This document shows positions 56,314 through 64,000 of a stretch of DNA of 64,000 nucleotides, piece after piece (position 1 is the stretch's first letter; every line of letters begins with the position of its first letter). Below the pieces are notes generated by a model. The model did not search any database, was not told where the DNA came from, and was given only the letters and a program-made list of their open reading frames with translations. This DNA is from Streptococcus minor DSM 17118 (lineage in GTDB: Bacteria; Bacillota; Bacilli; Lactobacillales; Streptococcaceae): positions 62,001-126,000 of the forward strand of contig NZ_AQYB01000033.1 in the NCBI RefSeq assembly GCF_000377005.1, read 5' to 3'. The position numbers and the translations under genes are program-made.

Positions 56314-58308
56314 ATGAGTATTGATAAAATTGACTTACAAATAGCATACGGTGCAGTGAAGCATTTTGGAAGAAATTTATATACTTCTAATCCTCCAGCT
56401 ATTGCTGAGCTAATTGCAAATTCATGGGATGCCTATTGTACGAAATGTGATATTTTTTATAGTGAGACAGATTCCGATACTTCTAAAAAAACATCATTAT
56501 TAATCTTGGATAATGGCATAGGAATGACAGACGAGGAATTGGTTAAAAGGTATGCGGTCTCTGGAACTGAAAAAAATGTTAATTTAGTTCGAAAACCTGA
56601 AGATATGACTTTGAGGCCATATATGGGACGTAAAGGTATTGGAAAATTTTCAGCGTTTAGTTTAGGTAATAGTTATATTCTTTATACAAAAAGTATTGAT
56701 GATATTCAATGGAAAAAAATTACCTTTGAATATGAATTGTTACTTGAAGATAGGGCAACAGTCCCAGTAAGTGTTGAGTATATTGACGACTTGACAGAAC
56801 TAGAAACAATATTTTCGGGCATGGTAGTACCTGATACTGGGACAGCAATTTATATTCCTGAGATGAGGAGAAAGATTATTTCAACGAGTGTTGAAGGATT
56901 AAAGAACCTGCTTTCTCGACGTTTTTCTGTAGGAGTAATCGGACAACATGATTTTTCGTTAAAAATAAATACAACAGAAATAAATCTAGCCCAGCATTTC
57001 TATGATGAAAATCTGGAATTTATTTATTATTTTGGAATGGAATTAGAAGACATCAGAGGAAGGTTTCCTAGGATTCCTGAAGAAAATTTTTATAAGGAGG
57101 AGGATGAGTTTTTTATTGAAAACTCCATCAATGGTTGGCTTGGTACAGTTGAAACACCTAGTCATTTGTTAGCTGAAGAAAATATTAGTGTATCTGGGGT
57201 TATTGTTTATATTCATGGAAAATTAGCTGATGAGGATATTTTACGAGATAAATTAAAGAATCGAATTACTAATTCATACTTTTTAGGTGAAGTTAATGCT
57301 GACTTTCTTCAAAATGAAGAAGAAGACCCAGTACTTAGTAGTAGAGAAGGTCTAAACAAAGAAATACCTAATGTAAAAACATTAATTGAAAAACTTTCAA
57401 GAGTAAGTAACAAATTAAATGCTAACTGGAATGATTTGAGAGCAAGTAGAGTTAGAGAAAAATTGGACTATCTTGATAAAATGTTAAGTGCAGATCGTGG
57501 ATTAAGTACTGCATTCACTGTTTATAATGATAAACAGCAAAAACAAATTGCAAAGTTGTCACAAAAAATATTTGATAATGATGAAAAATACTCAGAAGCT
57601 GAGTACAGAGTTTATGGTCAAGCTATTTTTGCACTTGTAAATAATAAGATTATTAATGAAATTACTATTGATACGGGTACAGATGATTTTGGAGATATTC
57701 TAAAAAAATTCTATAGTTTATTTGAGAAAACGGAGCTTAATGCTGCATTGCGTATCAAGTCTAATATTGAAGACAGAATTAGCGTAATTAATAAATTAAA
57801 ACAGATTATTGATGACGAGGAAATTGAAGCAGTATTTGAAGAGCACTTGGCAAAAAATCCATGGTTAATTAATCAATATTGGGATAAACCTAGTAATGAA
57901 ATTGTAATTGAAACACAAAATAAGTATAAGGCAATTATTCAAGAAAATGAGGTGCACGGAAGAACCGATATTATTACAAAAGTTGCGGATGAACCCTACC
58001 CAATTATCTGTGAGTTAAAAAGAGAGAAAGCTACTGTCTACTCTGCGCCTAATATTTCTGATATAAGTACCCAAATTTATAAATATAGACGATTTATCAG
58101 TGAGGAGATTAACCGTTCAGACACTCCTTTGAGAATAACAAACGCTAATGATATAAAAGCATACTTTATTTGTGGTGAGAAATCTAAAGAAAAGCTAGGA
58201 GATTTAGATTTAACTGACCTTAAAAATAGTAATATTGAATTAAAAACATATCAAGAAATTATTAGACAAGCAGAGCGAGTTTATAGTGATAGAGTAAAAA
58301 TCGAATAG
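56314..58308 (+). CDS. GHKL (MORC/MutL-like) ATPase fused to a PD-(D/E)XK-type nuclease domain
   Basis: 664 residues. The N-terminus is a GHKL ATPase: N-box AELIANSWDAY (Glu32, Asn36, Asp39), G1 DNGIGM (66-71), G2 GRKGIGKFSAF (105-115). A coiled, charged middle (about 340-490) follows. The C-terminus has FEEHLAKNPWLI (about 507-518), GRTDIITKV and ICELKRE (about 549-569), the E...D...ExK spacing of restriction-fold nucleases, similar to the DUF4263/Shedu type. Bacterial MORC-like GHKL proteins are known in restriction-modification loci, usually as separate subunits with helicases; here ATPase and nuclease are one chain, next to a 5mC methyltransferase only. Predicted ATP-gated restriction effector. 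Confidence 0.75.
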   Translation: MSIDKIDLQIAYGAVKHFGRNLYTSNPPAIAELIANSWDAYCTKCDIFYSETDSDTSKKTSLLILDNGIGMTDEELVKRYAVSGTEKNVNLVRKPEDMTLRPYMGRKGIGKFSAFSLGNSYILYTKSIDDIQWKKITFEYELLLEDRATVPVSVEYIDDLTELETIFSGMVVPDTGTAIYIPEMRRKIISTSVEGLKNLLSRRFSVGVIGQHDFSLKINTTEINLAQHFYDENLEFIYYFGMELEDIRGRFPRIPEENFYKEEDEFFIENSINGWLGTVETPSHLLAEENISVSGVIVYIHGKLADEDILRDKLKNRITNSYFLGEVNADFLQNEEEDPVLSSREGLNKEIPNVKTLIEKLSRVSNKLNANWNDLRASRVREKLDYLDKMLSADRGLSTAFTVYNDKQQKQIAKLSQKIFDNDEKYSEAEYRVYGQAIFALVNNKIINEITIDTGTDDFGDILKKFYSLFEKTELNAALRIKSNIEDRISVINKLKQIIDDEEIEAVFEEHLAKNPWLINQYWDKPSNEIVIETQNKYKAIIQENEVHGRTDIITKVADEPYPIICELKREKATVYSAPNISDISTQIYKYRRFISEEINRSDTPLRITNANDIKAYFICGEKSKEKLGDLDLTDLKNSNIELKTYQEIIRQAERVYSDRVKIE

Positions 58309-58338
58309 TTGGCCTTTGTGGTCTTAAAGGAGCTGAAT

Positions 58339-58788
58339 ATGCCCGAACAAGCCATCTTTACCCACCTCTGCCTGATTCGTAAGGGCGATAAGGTTGTCGT
58401 TATGGACCGGCTCAAACAAGACTGGCCTGGAATTGCAATGCCTGGCGGGCACATCGAGGCAGGAGAGTCCCTCCATGAAGCAGTTGTCCGTGAAGTTTAC
58501 GAAGAAACAGGTCTAACCATTTCCAATCCGCGTCTAGTAGGTATGAAGCATTGGCATACTAAAGAGGGGATTCGCTATCTCGTCTTTCTCTATCGTACTA
58601 AGGATTTCACAGGAGAAATCCAATCGACAGAAGAAGGTGAAATCAAGTGGGTGCCACGAAAGGACTTGGTAAAGCTAGATTTAGCTTATGATATGCTCAA
58701 TCTTTTGAGAGTTTTTGAGGAAGAGGAACTTTCTGAGCTTTTCTATGCTCAACGCCTAGGAGAAGATTTTATCCGTGAATTTTGGTAA
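58339..58788 (+). CDS. NUDIX hydrolase (8-oxo-dGTP diphosphatase-like)
   Basis: 149 residues with a complete NUDIX box, GHIEAGESLHEAVVREVYEETGL (given in parts: GHIEAGES, REVYEETG). Sanitises oxidised or modified nucleotides; exact substrate unknown. ATG 58339 follows AAAGGAG; an in-frame TTG at 58309 is ignored. It lies right after the restriction island and is related to the truncated NUDIX gene on the left. Terminator follows. Confidence 0.87.
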   Translation: MPEQAIFTHLCLIRKGDKVVVMDRLKQDWPGIAMPGGHIEAGESLHEAVVREVYEETGLTISNPRLVGMKHWHTKEGIRYLVFLYRTKDFTGEIQSTEEGEIKWVPRKDLVKLDLAYDMLNLLRVFEEEELSELFYAQRLGEDFIREFW

Positions 58789-58794
58789 AAGAAA

Positions 58795-58829
58795 AAGCTT
58801 TGGAGTTAGGAACTCTAAAGCTTTCTTTT
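58795..58829 (+). terminator. Terminator shared by NUDIX and OsmC genes
   Basis: AAGCTTTGGAGTT pairs with AACTCTAAAGCTT (one G-T), loop AGG, T-run on one side and A-run on the other. Confidence 0.8.
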
Positions 58830-59232
58830 AATAATCAACTGTTTTGAGCGTAAGTGTCTTCGCGCCAGACAGTAGCTTTGAAACAGGACAGCGTAGGTGT
58901 GCTTGCTCGATGATTTGCTGGGCATGGGTGCTGGAAAAATTCTCAATGGCAGCCTCCGCATCTATTTGGAAATAGTAGCCGCCTGTTCCCTTTTCTTCTT
59001 TGCACAATGTGACCAGAATGTCTACTCTGGAGGCTGTCTGGATCCTCTTGCTTTCCAAGATAGATTGGATAGTAGCATTGAGGCAGGTTGCCCAAGCACT
59101 CGCAATGAGTTGCTCTGGGTTGTAGCCAGAACCATCTTTCAAGGGATGTTTGGTAAGCAAAGCCTCGTTATCGGAAAAGGTAAGCTGACCTCGAATGCCT
59201 TCTTGATTCGTCACTTTTGTTTGGTATAACAT
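58828..59232 (-). CDS. OsmC/Ohr-family peroxiredoxin
   Basis: 134 residues that reduce organic hydroperoxides through two thiols, seen in AWATCLNAT and LRCPVSKLL. The N-terminal beta-strands (GRGQLTFSD-like) and GSGYNPEQLIA are typical of Ohr/OsmC. AAAAGGAG precedes the ATG. Single-gene unit opposite the NUDIX gene. Confidence 0.9.
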   Translation of the reverse strand: MLYQTKVTNQEGIRGQLTFSDNEALLTKHPLKDGSGYNPEQLIASAWATCLNATIQSILESKRIQTASRVDILVTLCKEEKGTGGYYFQIDAEAAIENFSSTHAQQIIEQAHLRCPVSKLLSGAKTLTLKTVDY

Positions 59233-59333
59233 ACGATTCTCCTTTTTACAATTATATCACAAATAGAAGGGGAGAAGGATTTAAAAAATATTGATATTAT
59301 TCAACAAAGATGAATAATTAAAAGATATTATCC

Positions 59334-59373
59334 TTGACAAGTGCATAAAAATAAGATAATATAGGCTTATCTT
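59334..59373 (+). promoter_or_regulatory. Promoter with inverted repeat (candidate operator)
   Basis: TTGACA (59334-59339), 17 bp, TAATAT (59357-59362). AAGATAA (59353-59359) and TTATCTT (59367-59373) form an inverted repeat with 7-bp spacer over the -10 box, suggesting repressor control; regulator unknown. Confidence 0.5.
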
Positions 59374-59409
59374 CATCCGAGATAGAATAAAAATAAATCG
59401 AGGTGCATC

Positions 59410-60222
59410 ATGAAATTAAAAAATACACTATTAGTAGCAGTTGCTTTACTTGTTGTTTTGAGTTTGTCAGCCTGCTCCTCTAGCAAGTCAACAAATCAAA
59501 CCCCACTTGAAAAAATCAAGGAAAAAGGCACCTTAGTTGTTGCGACAAGTCCGGACTATGCTCCATTTGAGTTTCAAACTCTAGTAGATGGGAAGAATAA
59601 GGTTGTAGGTTCGGATATCTTACTTGCACAACAGATTGCAGATGAGCTAGGCGTTACGTTGGAAGTTTCTAGTATGAACTTTGATAACGTATTAAATAGC
59701 GTACAAAATGGAAAAGCAGACCTTGCGATTGCTGGCCTGAGCGTGTCACCTGAGCGTTTGAAAGTGTTTGATTTCTCCAAACCCTACTATCAGGTTGGAA
59801 ATGTCCTTCTGGTTCAAAAGTCAGATGTGGAAAAATATGCTACTGTAGCAGATTTAGATAAGGCAGATTTGGCAGTGCAAAAGGGAACTACCCAAGAAAC
59901 CTATGCTAAGGAAAGTTTGTCAAATGCCAATATTGTATCCTTAGTCCAGATGGGAGAAGCTGTCAATGAATTAAAGAATGGACAAGTTAAAGCCATTCTT
60001 CTTGATTCTGCAGTTGCAGAAGGCTATATCAGCCAAAACCCTGATTTGGCCATTGCAAAACTATCCTTTGAGGCAGAGGAAGAAAATGCCAAAGCTATTG
60101 CCATGACGAAGGACAGTGGTGATTTGAAAAAGGAAATTGATAAAATCATCGATGAAGTGGTAAAAAATGGTACCTACAACCAGTATCTAGAAGAAGCAGC
60201 CAAATATACCGTAGTTGAATAA
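59410..60222 (+). CDS. Solitary amino-acid-binding lipoprotein
   Basis: 270 residues with lipobox LSAC (lipid on Cys22) and a PBPb-type polar amino-acid-binding fold (SPDYAPFEFQ, NFDNVLNSVQNGKADLAI, KVFDFSKPYY, VQKGTTQETYA). No permease or ATPase adjoins it, so it must use components encoded elsewhere or act as a scavenging or sensing protein. AGGTG precedes the ATG. Own promoter and terminator. Confidence 0.88.
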   Translation: MKLKNTLLVAVALLVVLSLSACSSSKSTNQTPLEKIKEKGTLVVATSPDYAPFEFQTLVDGKNKVVGSDILLAQQIADELGVTLEVSSMNFDNVLNSVQNGKADLAIAGLSVSPERLKVFDFSKPYYQVGNVLLVQKSDVEKYATVADLDKADLAVQKGTTQETYAKESLSNANIVSLVQMGEAVNELKNGQVKAILLDSAVAEGYISQNPDLAIAKLSFEAEEENAKAIAMTKDSGDLKKEIDKIIDEVVKNGTYNQYLEEAAKYTVVE

Positions 60223-60255
60223 GAAAAACCTTCCTATTGGAAGGTTTTTCTTATT
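60219..60255 (+). terminator. Shared bidirectional terminator
   Basis: AAGAAAAACCTTCC pairs with GGAAGGTTTTTCTT, loop TATT. Ends both the lipoprotein gene and glgB on the opposite strand. Confidence 0.85.
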
Positions 60256-62107
60256 TTTTCTTCTCTTGCTTTTCAACTCGTTGCAAATAATAAGTTGTTA
60301 AACGTGGAATGGTTAATTTCACACCATCTTCCTGAACATAGAGACTGAAGGGCTCTATTGGCAGCGTGTTGGATGAAAAGACCAGTTTGTATTCTGTACC
60401 AGCTGGCAAATCCAGATGAACATCATAGTGATCTTGGTCGTTAAAGTTGTTGACTACCAAGATTTCTTGGTCATCACTGTGACGAGTGAAAGCATACAAA
60501 TTGGCTTGTTCATCAATTCTGACCCATTTAAACCCTTTCTCATGAGCCTGGTAGTCATATTTCCAAAAGGCATCATTTTCTTTGTAGAACGTAGATAGAG
60601 TTTTCATCATTTGATAGAACGCTTCATGGATAGGATAGAGTTGGAGATCCCAATCCATTTCGGTATGTTCATGCCATTCTCGGATATGACCCCATTCATT
60701 ACCCATGAAAAGAAGTTTTTTTCCGGGATGAGCAAAGAAGAAACTATAGTAGGCACGTGCTAAGTGGAATTTATCTTCGTAATCGCCATTCATTTTATTG
60801 ACAATAGAGAGTTTGCCATGAACGACCTCATCATGAGAAAGTGGTAAAAGGAAGTGCTCATTTGGATTGTAAAACATGCCAAAGGTAATTTCGTTGCCAT
60901 GATAAGGGCGATAGATGGATGGGCGACTCATATATTTGAGAGTATCGTTCATCCAGCCGAGATCCCACTTCATGTCAAAGCCAAGGCCACCATATTCCAG
61001 TGGATGTGTGACTTTTGGATAGCTAGAGGAGTCCTCAGCAATCATGACAACCCCTTTGTATTCCTGATGAACCATGGCATTGACCCGCTTGATAAAGTCA
61101 ATTGCAGCATGATTAAGCTTATCTTCCTCGGTCTCACCTCGCCAGTAGATCAGGTAGGATAGAGCATCCACTCGGATACCGTCAAAATGAAACTCTTCTA
61201 GCCAATATTTGAGATTAGAAAGCAAGAAAGAGCGAGTTACGCCTTTGCCAAGGTCAAAATTAGCTGTACCCCATTGGCGGTTCTCACGGTCATGTTCATG
61301 AGGATACTCATAGAGCCAGCTGCCATCAAACTGGTAGAGTCCATGGGCATCTTTACAGAAATGAAGCGGTACCCAATCCAAAATAACCCCGATACCTGCT
61401 TGGTGGCATTGATCTACAAGATATTTTAGTTCATCAGGCTTACCATACCGACTGGTTGGACTATAATAACCTGTTACCTGATAACCCCAAGAGGCATCTA
61501 GCGGATGTTCTGCCAAGGGCATGAGTTCGATATGTGTATAATTGTTTTCCTTGACATGCTCGATAAGCAAAGGAGCGATTTCTTTGTAAGAGTAAAAAGA
61601 GTTAACTGGAGCGCCTGATTCACTTTTGTTGATATGTTTTTGCTTCCAGGAACCTAAATGGACTTCATAGACAGAGAAAGGCTGGGATTTAAAATCATAA
61701 TTGACTCTGTGGTACATCCATAAGTCATCCTTAAACTTGTAGCGCGGGTTGTAGGTTGTGGAAGCAGTATCGGGACGCATTTGGCTGAAATAGGCATAGG
61801 GATCAGCCTTGTAAATTTCTCGTCCATCATGTGTCACTATCAGATATTTATAATTCTCCAAAGACTTTAGTCCGTCTACATAAAGGCCAAAAACCCCCTC
61901 TTGCTCCTGGGTCATTGGGTGGTTTTTGGACCAGTCATTGAAATCCCCCACCAGAAAAACTTGGCTGGCATTTGGGGCATAGACACGAAAATGAGTGCCA
62001 AGAATTTTATTTCTCTCTTTTATCAGGTGAGCTCCCATTTTTTCATAGAGTGAGGTATGCTCACCGGTATTCATATAGTATAAATCAAGTTCAGTAAATG
62101 TTGTCAT
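60251..62107 (-). CDS. glgB: 1,4-alpha-glucan branching enzyme
   Basis: 618 residues that create alpha-1,6 branches in glycogen. N-terminal CBM48 (VYAPNASQVFLVGDFNDW) and a GH13 catalytic domain with DGIRVDALSYL (nucleophile Asp), MIAEDSSSYP (acid/base Glu) and LPLSHDEVVHGK. Start ATG 62107 after GGGAG; a second ATG at 62140 with GAGGGAG would add 11 residues, and I cannot decide between them. Unlike the usual pneumococcal order, glgB is here the last gene after glgA (93-bp gap). Confidence 0.93.
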   Translation of the reverse strand: MTTFTELDLYYMNTGEHTSLYEKMGAHLIKERNKILGTHFRVYAPNASQVFLVGDFNDWSKNHPMTQEQEGVFGLYVDGLKSLENYKYLIVTHDGREIYKADPYAYFSQMRPDTASTTYNPRYKFKDDLWMYHRVNYDFKSQPFSVYEVHLGSWKQKHINKSESGAPVNSFYSYKEIAPLLIEHVKENNYTHIELMPLAEHPLDASWGYQVTGYYSPTSRYGKPDELKYLVDQCHQAGIGVILDWVPLHFCKDAHGLYQFDGSWLYEYPHEHDRENRQWGTANFDLGKGVTRSFLLSNLKYWLEEFHFDGIRVDALSYLIYWRGETEEDKLNHAAIDFIKRVNAMVHQEYKGVVMIAEDSSSYPKVTHPLEYGGLGFDMKWDLGWMNDTLKYMSRPSIYRPYHGNEITFGMFYNPNEHFLLPLSHDEVVHGKLSIVNKMNGDYEDKFHLARAYYSFFFAHPGKKLLFMGNEWGHIREWHEHTEMDWDLQLYPIHEAFYQMMKTLSTFYKENDAFWKYDYQAHEKGFKWVRIDEQANLYAFTRHSDDQEILVVNNFNDQDHYDVHLDLPAGTEYKLVFSSNTLPIEPFSLYVQEDGVKLTIPRLTTYYLQRVEKQEKKK

Positions 62108-62200
62108 TGAGTTCTCCCTTTTTGAAAGGAAGTGGACCATGGTCACACTCCCTCATCACTTGTTTGTTTTTGCTTATCTGTAAGACACCAACAAACAATT

Positions 62201-63646
62201 CTAACCAGAAATCTCGCGGTAGAGCCAAATATATTTCTCCGCAGAAGCAGTCCAGCTGAAATCGCGTTCCATAGCTTGTTGAATCATAGCTTGCCAATCT
62301 TCAGGACGGTCGTAGTAGGTTTGTAGGGCTAAGTCATAGACTTGCTTCATGCTGTATGCATCACGACCACCAAAGCTAAAGCCAGTTCCAGATTTATTCT
62401 CAATATCATATGGAGTTACCGTATCGACCAAACCACCTGTTTCGCGAACCAGTGGTAGGGTTCCGTAGTGCATCGAAATCAACTGGCTAATACCGCATGG
62501 CTCAAACATAGAAGGCATGAGGAAAAGATCGCTAGCTGCATAAATTTGATGCGCCAAAGGTTCATTATAGCCACGATAGAAGGCAAACTTTTCAGGGTAG
62601 GCTGACTTGAAATGATGAAAGGCATTTTCGATGTCTGATTCACCATTCCCTAGAATAACAAACTGAACATGAGCTTGTAAAAGGTGGCTTAGGACTTCTG
62701 TCATTAGATAGAAGCCTTTTTGCCAAGTCAGGCGTGATACGATACCAACCAAGATGACATGTTCATCTTGTGGAAGCCCAAACTGGGCTTGAAGAGCCAA
62801 CTTGTTTGCTTTTTTATCAGCAATAGTAGATAAATCATAGTTTTTCACCAAGTATTGATCAGTTTTGCTGTTCCAAGTATCATAATCAATACCGTTGACA
62901 ATACCAACTAAGTCATGGCGTCGGAGCTCCAGGACATGTTGCATATTTTCACCAAACTCTTCTGTCAAGATTTCCTTGGCATAGGTTTCAGAAACGGTTG
63001 TAACCTTATCTGCATAGAGAACGCCTAACTTCATAAAGCTGATGCAATCGTCATGGAAACGTGCCACTCCATCACGGTAATAACCATGATCCATCCCTAA
63101 AGCAGCCCAGAGATAATGCTCATGAAAGATACCTTGGAAAGCTAAGTTGTGGATAGTAAAGACCTGTTTGATAGCACGAAACTCTTCACGATAGCTGTAG
63201 AAGGTTCGGCAAAGAAATGGAATAGCAGCAGTATGCCAATCATGGGTATGAATAACATCCGGGAAAAAGTTAAGGGCTTCTAACAAACGACAGGTAGCAT
63301 GTTGGAAAAAACCAAAACGCATTGCATCGTCATCATAGCCATAGAGCTCATCACGCTCAAAGAAGTCACGGTGCTCAATAAAGTAGAAAGTCACTCCATC
63401 TACTACTTGGCTGTAGACATTAGCCATCGACTGGATATCTCCAGCACGGACATCATAGCTAGAAACATAGTCGAAATCGTTGTGATTGTTTATAGCCATT
63501 TTAAGGTAAAGTGGCATAACCACACGGACATCCAGCCCTTGACGAGCTAGCTCCTTTGGAAGTGAGCCAATGACATCCGCCAAACCACCGGTTTTGATAA
63601 AGGGAAGGCCTTCAGAGGCCACGAATAGGACAGATTTTTTAGTCAT
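62201..63646 (-). CDS. glgA: Glycogen synthase (ADP-glucose type, GT5)
   Basis: 481 residues extending alpha-1,4-glucan from ADP-glucose. The ADP-glucose-binding KTGGLADVIGSLP near the N-terminus and VSRLTWQKGF, FEPCGISQLISM and TGFSFGG in the C-terminal GT-B lobe are intact. AGGAGA overlaps the stop codon of glgD, 8 bp upstream, so the genes are coupled. Confidence 0.95.
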   Translation of the reverse strand: MTKKSVLFVASEGLPFIKTGGLADVIGSLPKELARQGLDVRVVMPLYLKMAINNHNDFDYVSSYDVRAGDIQSMANVYSQVVDGVTFYFIEHRDFFERDELYGYDDDAMRFGFFQHATCRLLEALNFFPDVIHTHDWHTAAIPFLCRTFYSYREEFRAIKQVFTIHNLAFQGIFHEHYLWAALGMDHGYYRDGVARFHDDCISFMKLGVLYADKVTTVSETYAKEILTEEFGENMQHVLELRRHDLVGIVNGIDYDTWNSKTDQYLVKNYDLSTIADKKANKLALQAQFGLPQDEHVILVGIVSRLTWQKGFYLMTEVLSHLLQAHVQFVILGNGESDIENAFHHFKSAYPEKFAFYRGYNEPLAHQIYAASDLFLMPSMFEPCGISQLISMHYGTLPLVRETGGLVDTVTPYDIENKSGTGFSFGGRDAYSMKQVYDLALQTYYDRPEDWQAMIQQAMERDFSWTASAEKYIWLYREISG

Positions 63647-63654
63647 ATTATCTC

Positions 63655-64000
63655 CTAGATGATGTGGTAGGACTTAATATAAGCAGGGGCGTCTTCGCTT
63701 CCTTTTATATCTACTGGGTGAACAATCTTGGTTGCCTTATCGATAATGGCATTCTCAATATTAGCTCCGTTCTTGATTACAACTCCGTTCATGATGATAG
63801 AGTTTTTCACAACAACCCCTTCCTCAATGACCACATCACGATCGATGACAGAATTTTCAACCTGACCATTGATGTTGGTACCATTTGAAATCAGGCTACC
63901 CTTAATATCAGCTAATGGTCCATAGAGACATGGCGAACTATCGCTGGTTTGCGTATAGATTGGCCAGTTATTCTTGAAGAGGAGTTTACGGATATCACGG
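63655..64000 (-). CDS. glgD: GlgD, glucose-1-phosphate adenylyltransferase regulatory subunit (partial, 5' end off window)
   Basis: Only the C-terminal 115 codons are present. They form the left-handed beta-helix of GlgC/GlgD proteins (SLISNGTNINGQVENSVIDR, VVIEEGVVVKNS, IIMNGVVIKNGANIENAIID). No catalytic region is in the window. The ending KSYHII and the position before glgA fit GlgD, which pairs with GlgC upstream, outside the window. Confidence 0.8.
   Translation of the reverse strand, partial: RDIRKLLFKNNWPIYTQTSDSSPCLYGPLADIKGSLISNGTNINGQVENSVIDRDVVIEEGVVVKNSIIMNGVVIKNGANIENAIIDKATKIVHPVDIKGSEDAPAYIKSYHII

Noticed and set aside
60416-61162. Plus-strand ORFs inside glgB
   Set aside because: Antisense shadows without ribosome binding sites or domains.

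Overview
The window looks like chromosomal DNA of a low-GC Firmicute of the genus Streptococcus. Evidence is the RexA/RexB recombination nuclease pair, the pneumococcal-type sus (fructooligosaccharide) operon, GlnPQ with two fused binding domains, a DUF4044 micro-protein, PadR/DUF1700/DUF4097 genes, and AT-rich promoters with extended -10 (TGnTATAAT) boxes. The species cannot be fixed from the sequence alone. No tRNA, rRNA or intact insertion sequence was found.

Layout. 1-6 kb: sus operon (LacI regulator cut by the window edge, two permeases, lipoprotein, GH32 hydrolase) with a CcpA-type site and two identical LacI-type operators. 6-20 kb: membrane protein, broken DfsB/ClbS gene, pcrA, rexB, rexA, an intergenic region holding a small-RNA-like unit and a solitary CRISPR-like repeat, ndk, lepA, a hypothetical gene, and a GNAT gene. 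20-25 kb: YkgJ-type protein, cold-shock protein, photolyase, and a membrane glycerophosphodiesterase split by one in-frame TAG. 25-37 kb: fucose operon (fucR divergent; fucK, fucI, fucA, ABC transporter, intracellular GH29 and GH36-like enzymes, ROK kinase). 37-44 kb: YjjG nucleotidase, uvrC, DUF4044, obgE, a 47-bp tandem repeat, a 55-aa protein, and an ABC-F gene behind a leader that looks like a transcription attenuator. 44-54 kb: lctP, padR-DUF1700-DUF4097, glnPQ, CPBP protease, uvrB. 54-59 kb: frameshifted hydrolase, then a two-gene DNA methyltransferase plus GHKL-ATPase/nuclease module inserted in a NUDIX gene, an intact NUDIX gene, and an OsmC protein. 59-64 kb: solitary amino-acid-binding lipoprotein and glgD-glgA-glgB (minus strand, cut by the right edge).

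Functionally, two carbohydrate modules (sus, fuc) import oligosaccharides intact through CUT1-type ABC transporters, hydrolyse them in the cytoplasm and are under local repressors plus apparent CcpA control; glycogen genes store surplus glucose. Housekeeping DNA maintenance genes (pcrA, rexAB, uvrB, uvrC, phr, obgE, lepA) are interleaved.

The observations most worth a second look are the methyltransferase/GHKL-nuclease module (55264-58308), the ABC-F attenuator (43972-44206 minus), the solitary CRISPR-type repeat with the nearby RNA-like unit (16343-16528), the split glycerophosphodiesterase, and the tandem hairpin repeat after obgE.
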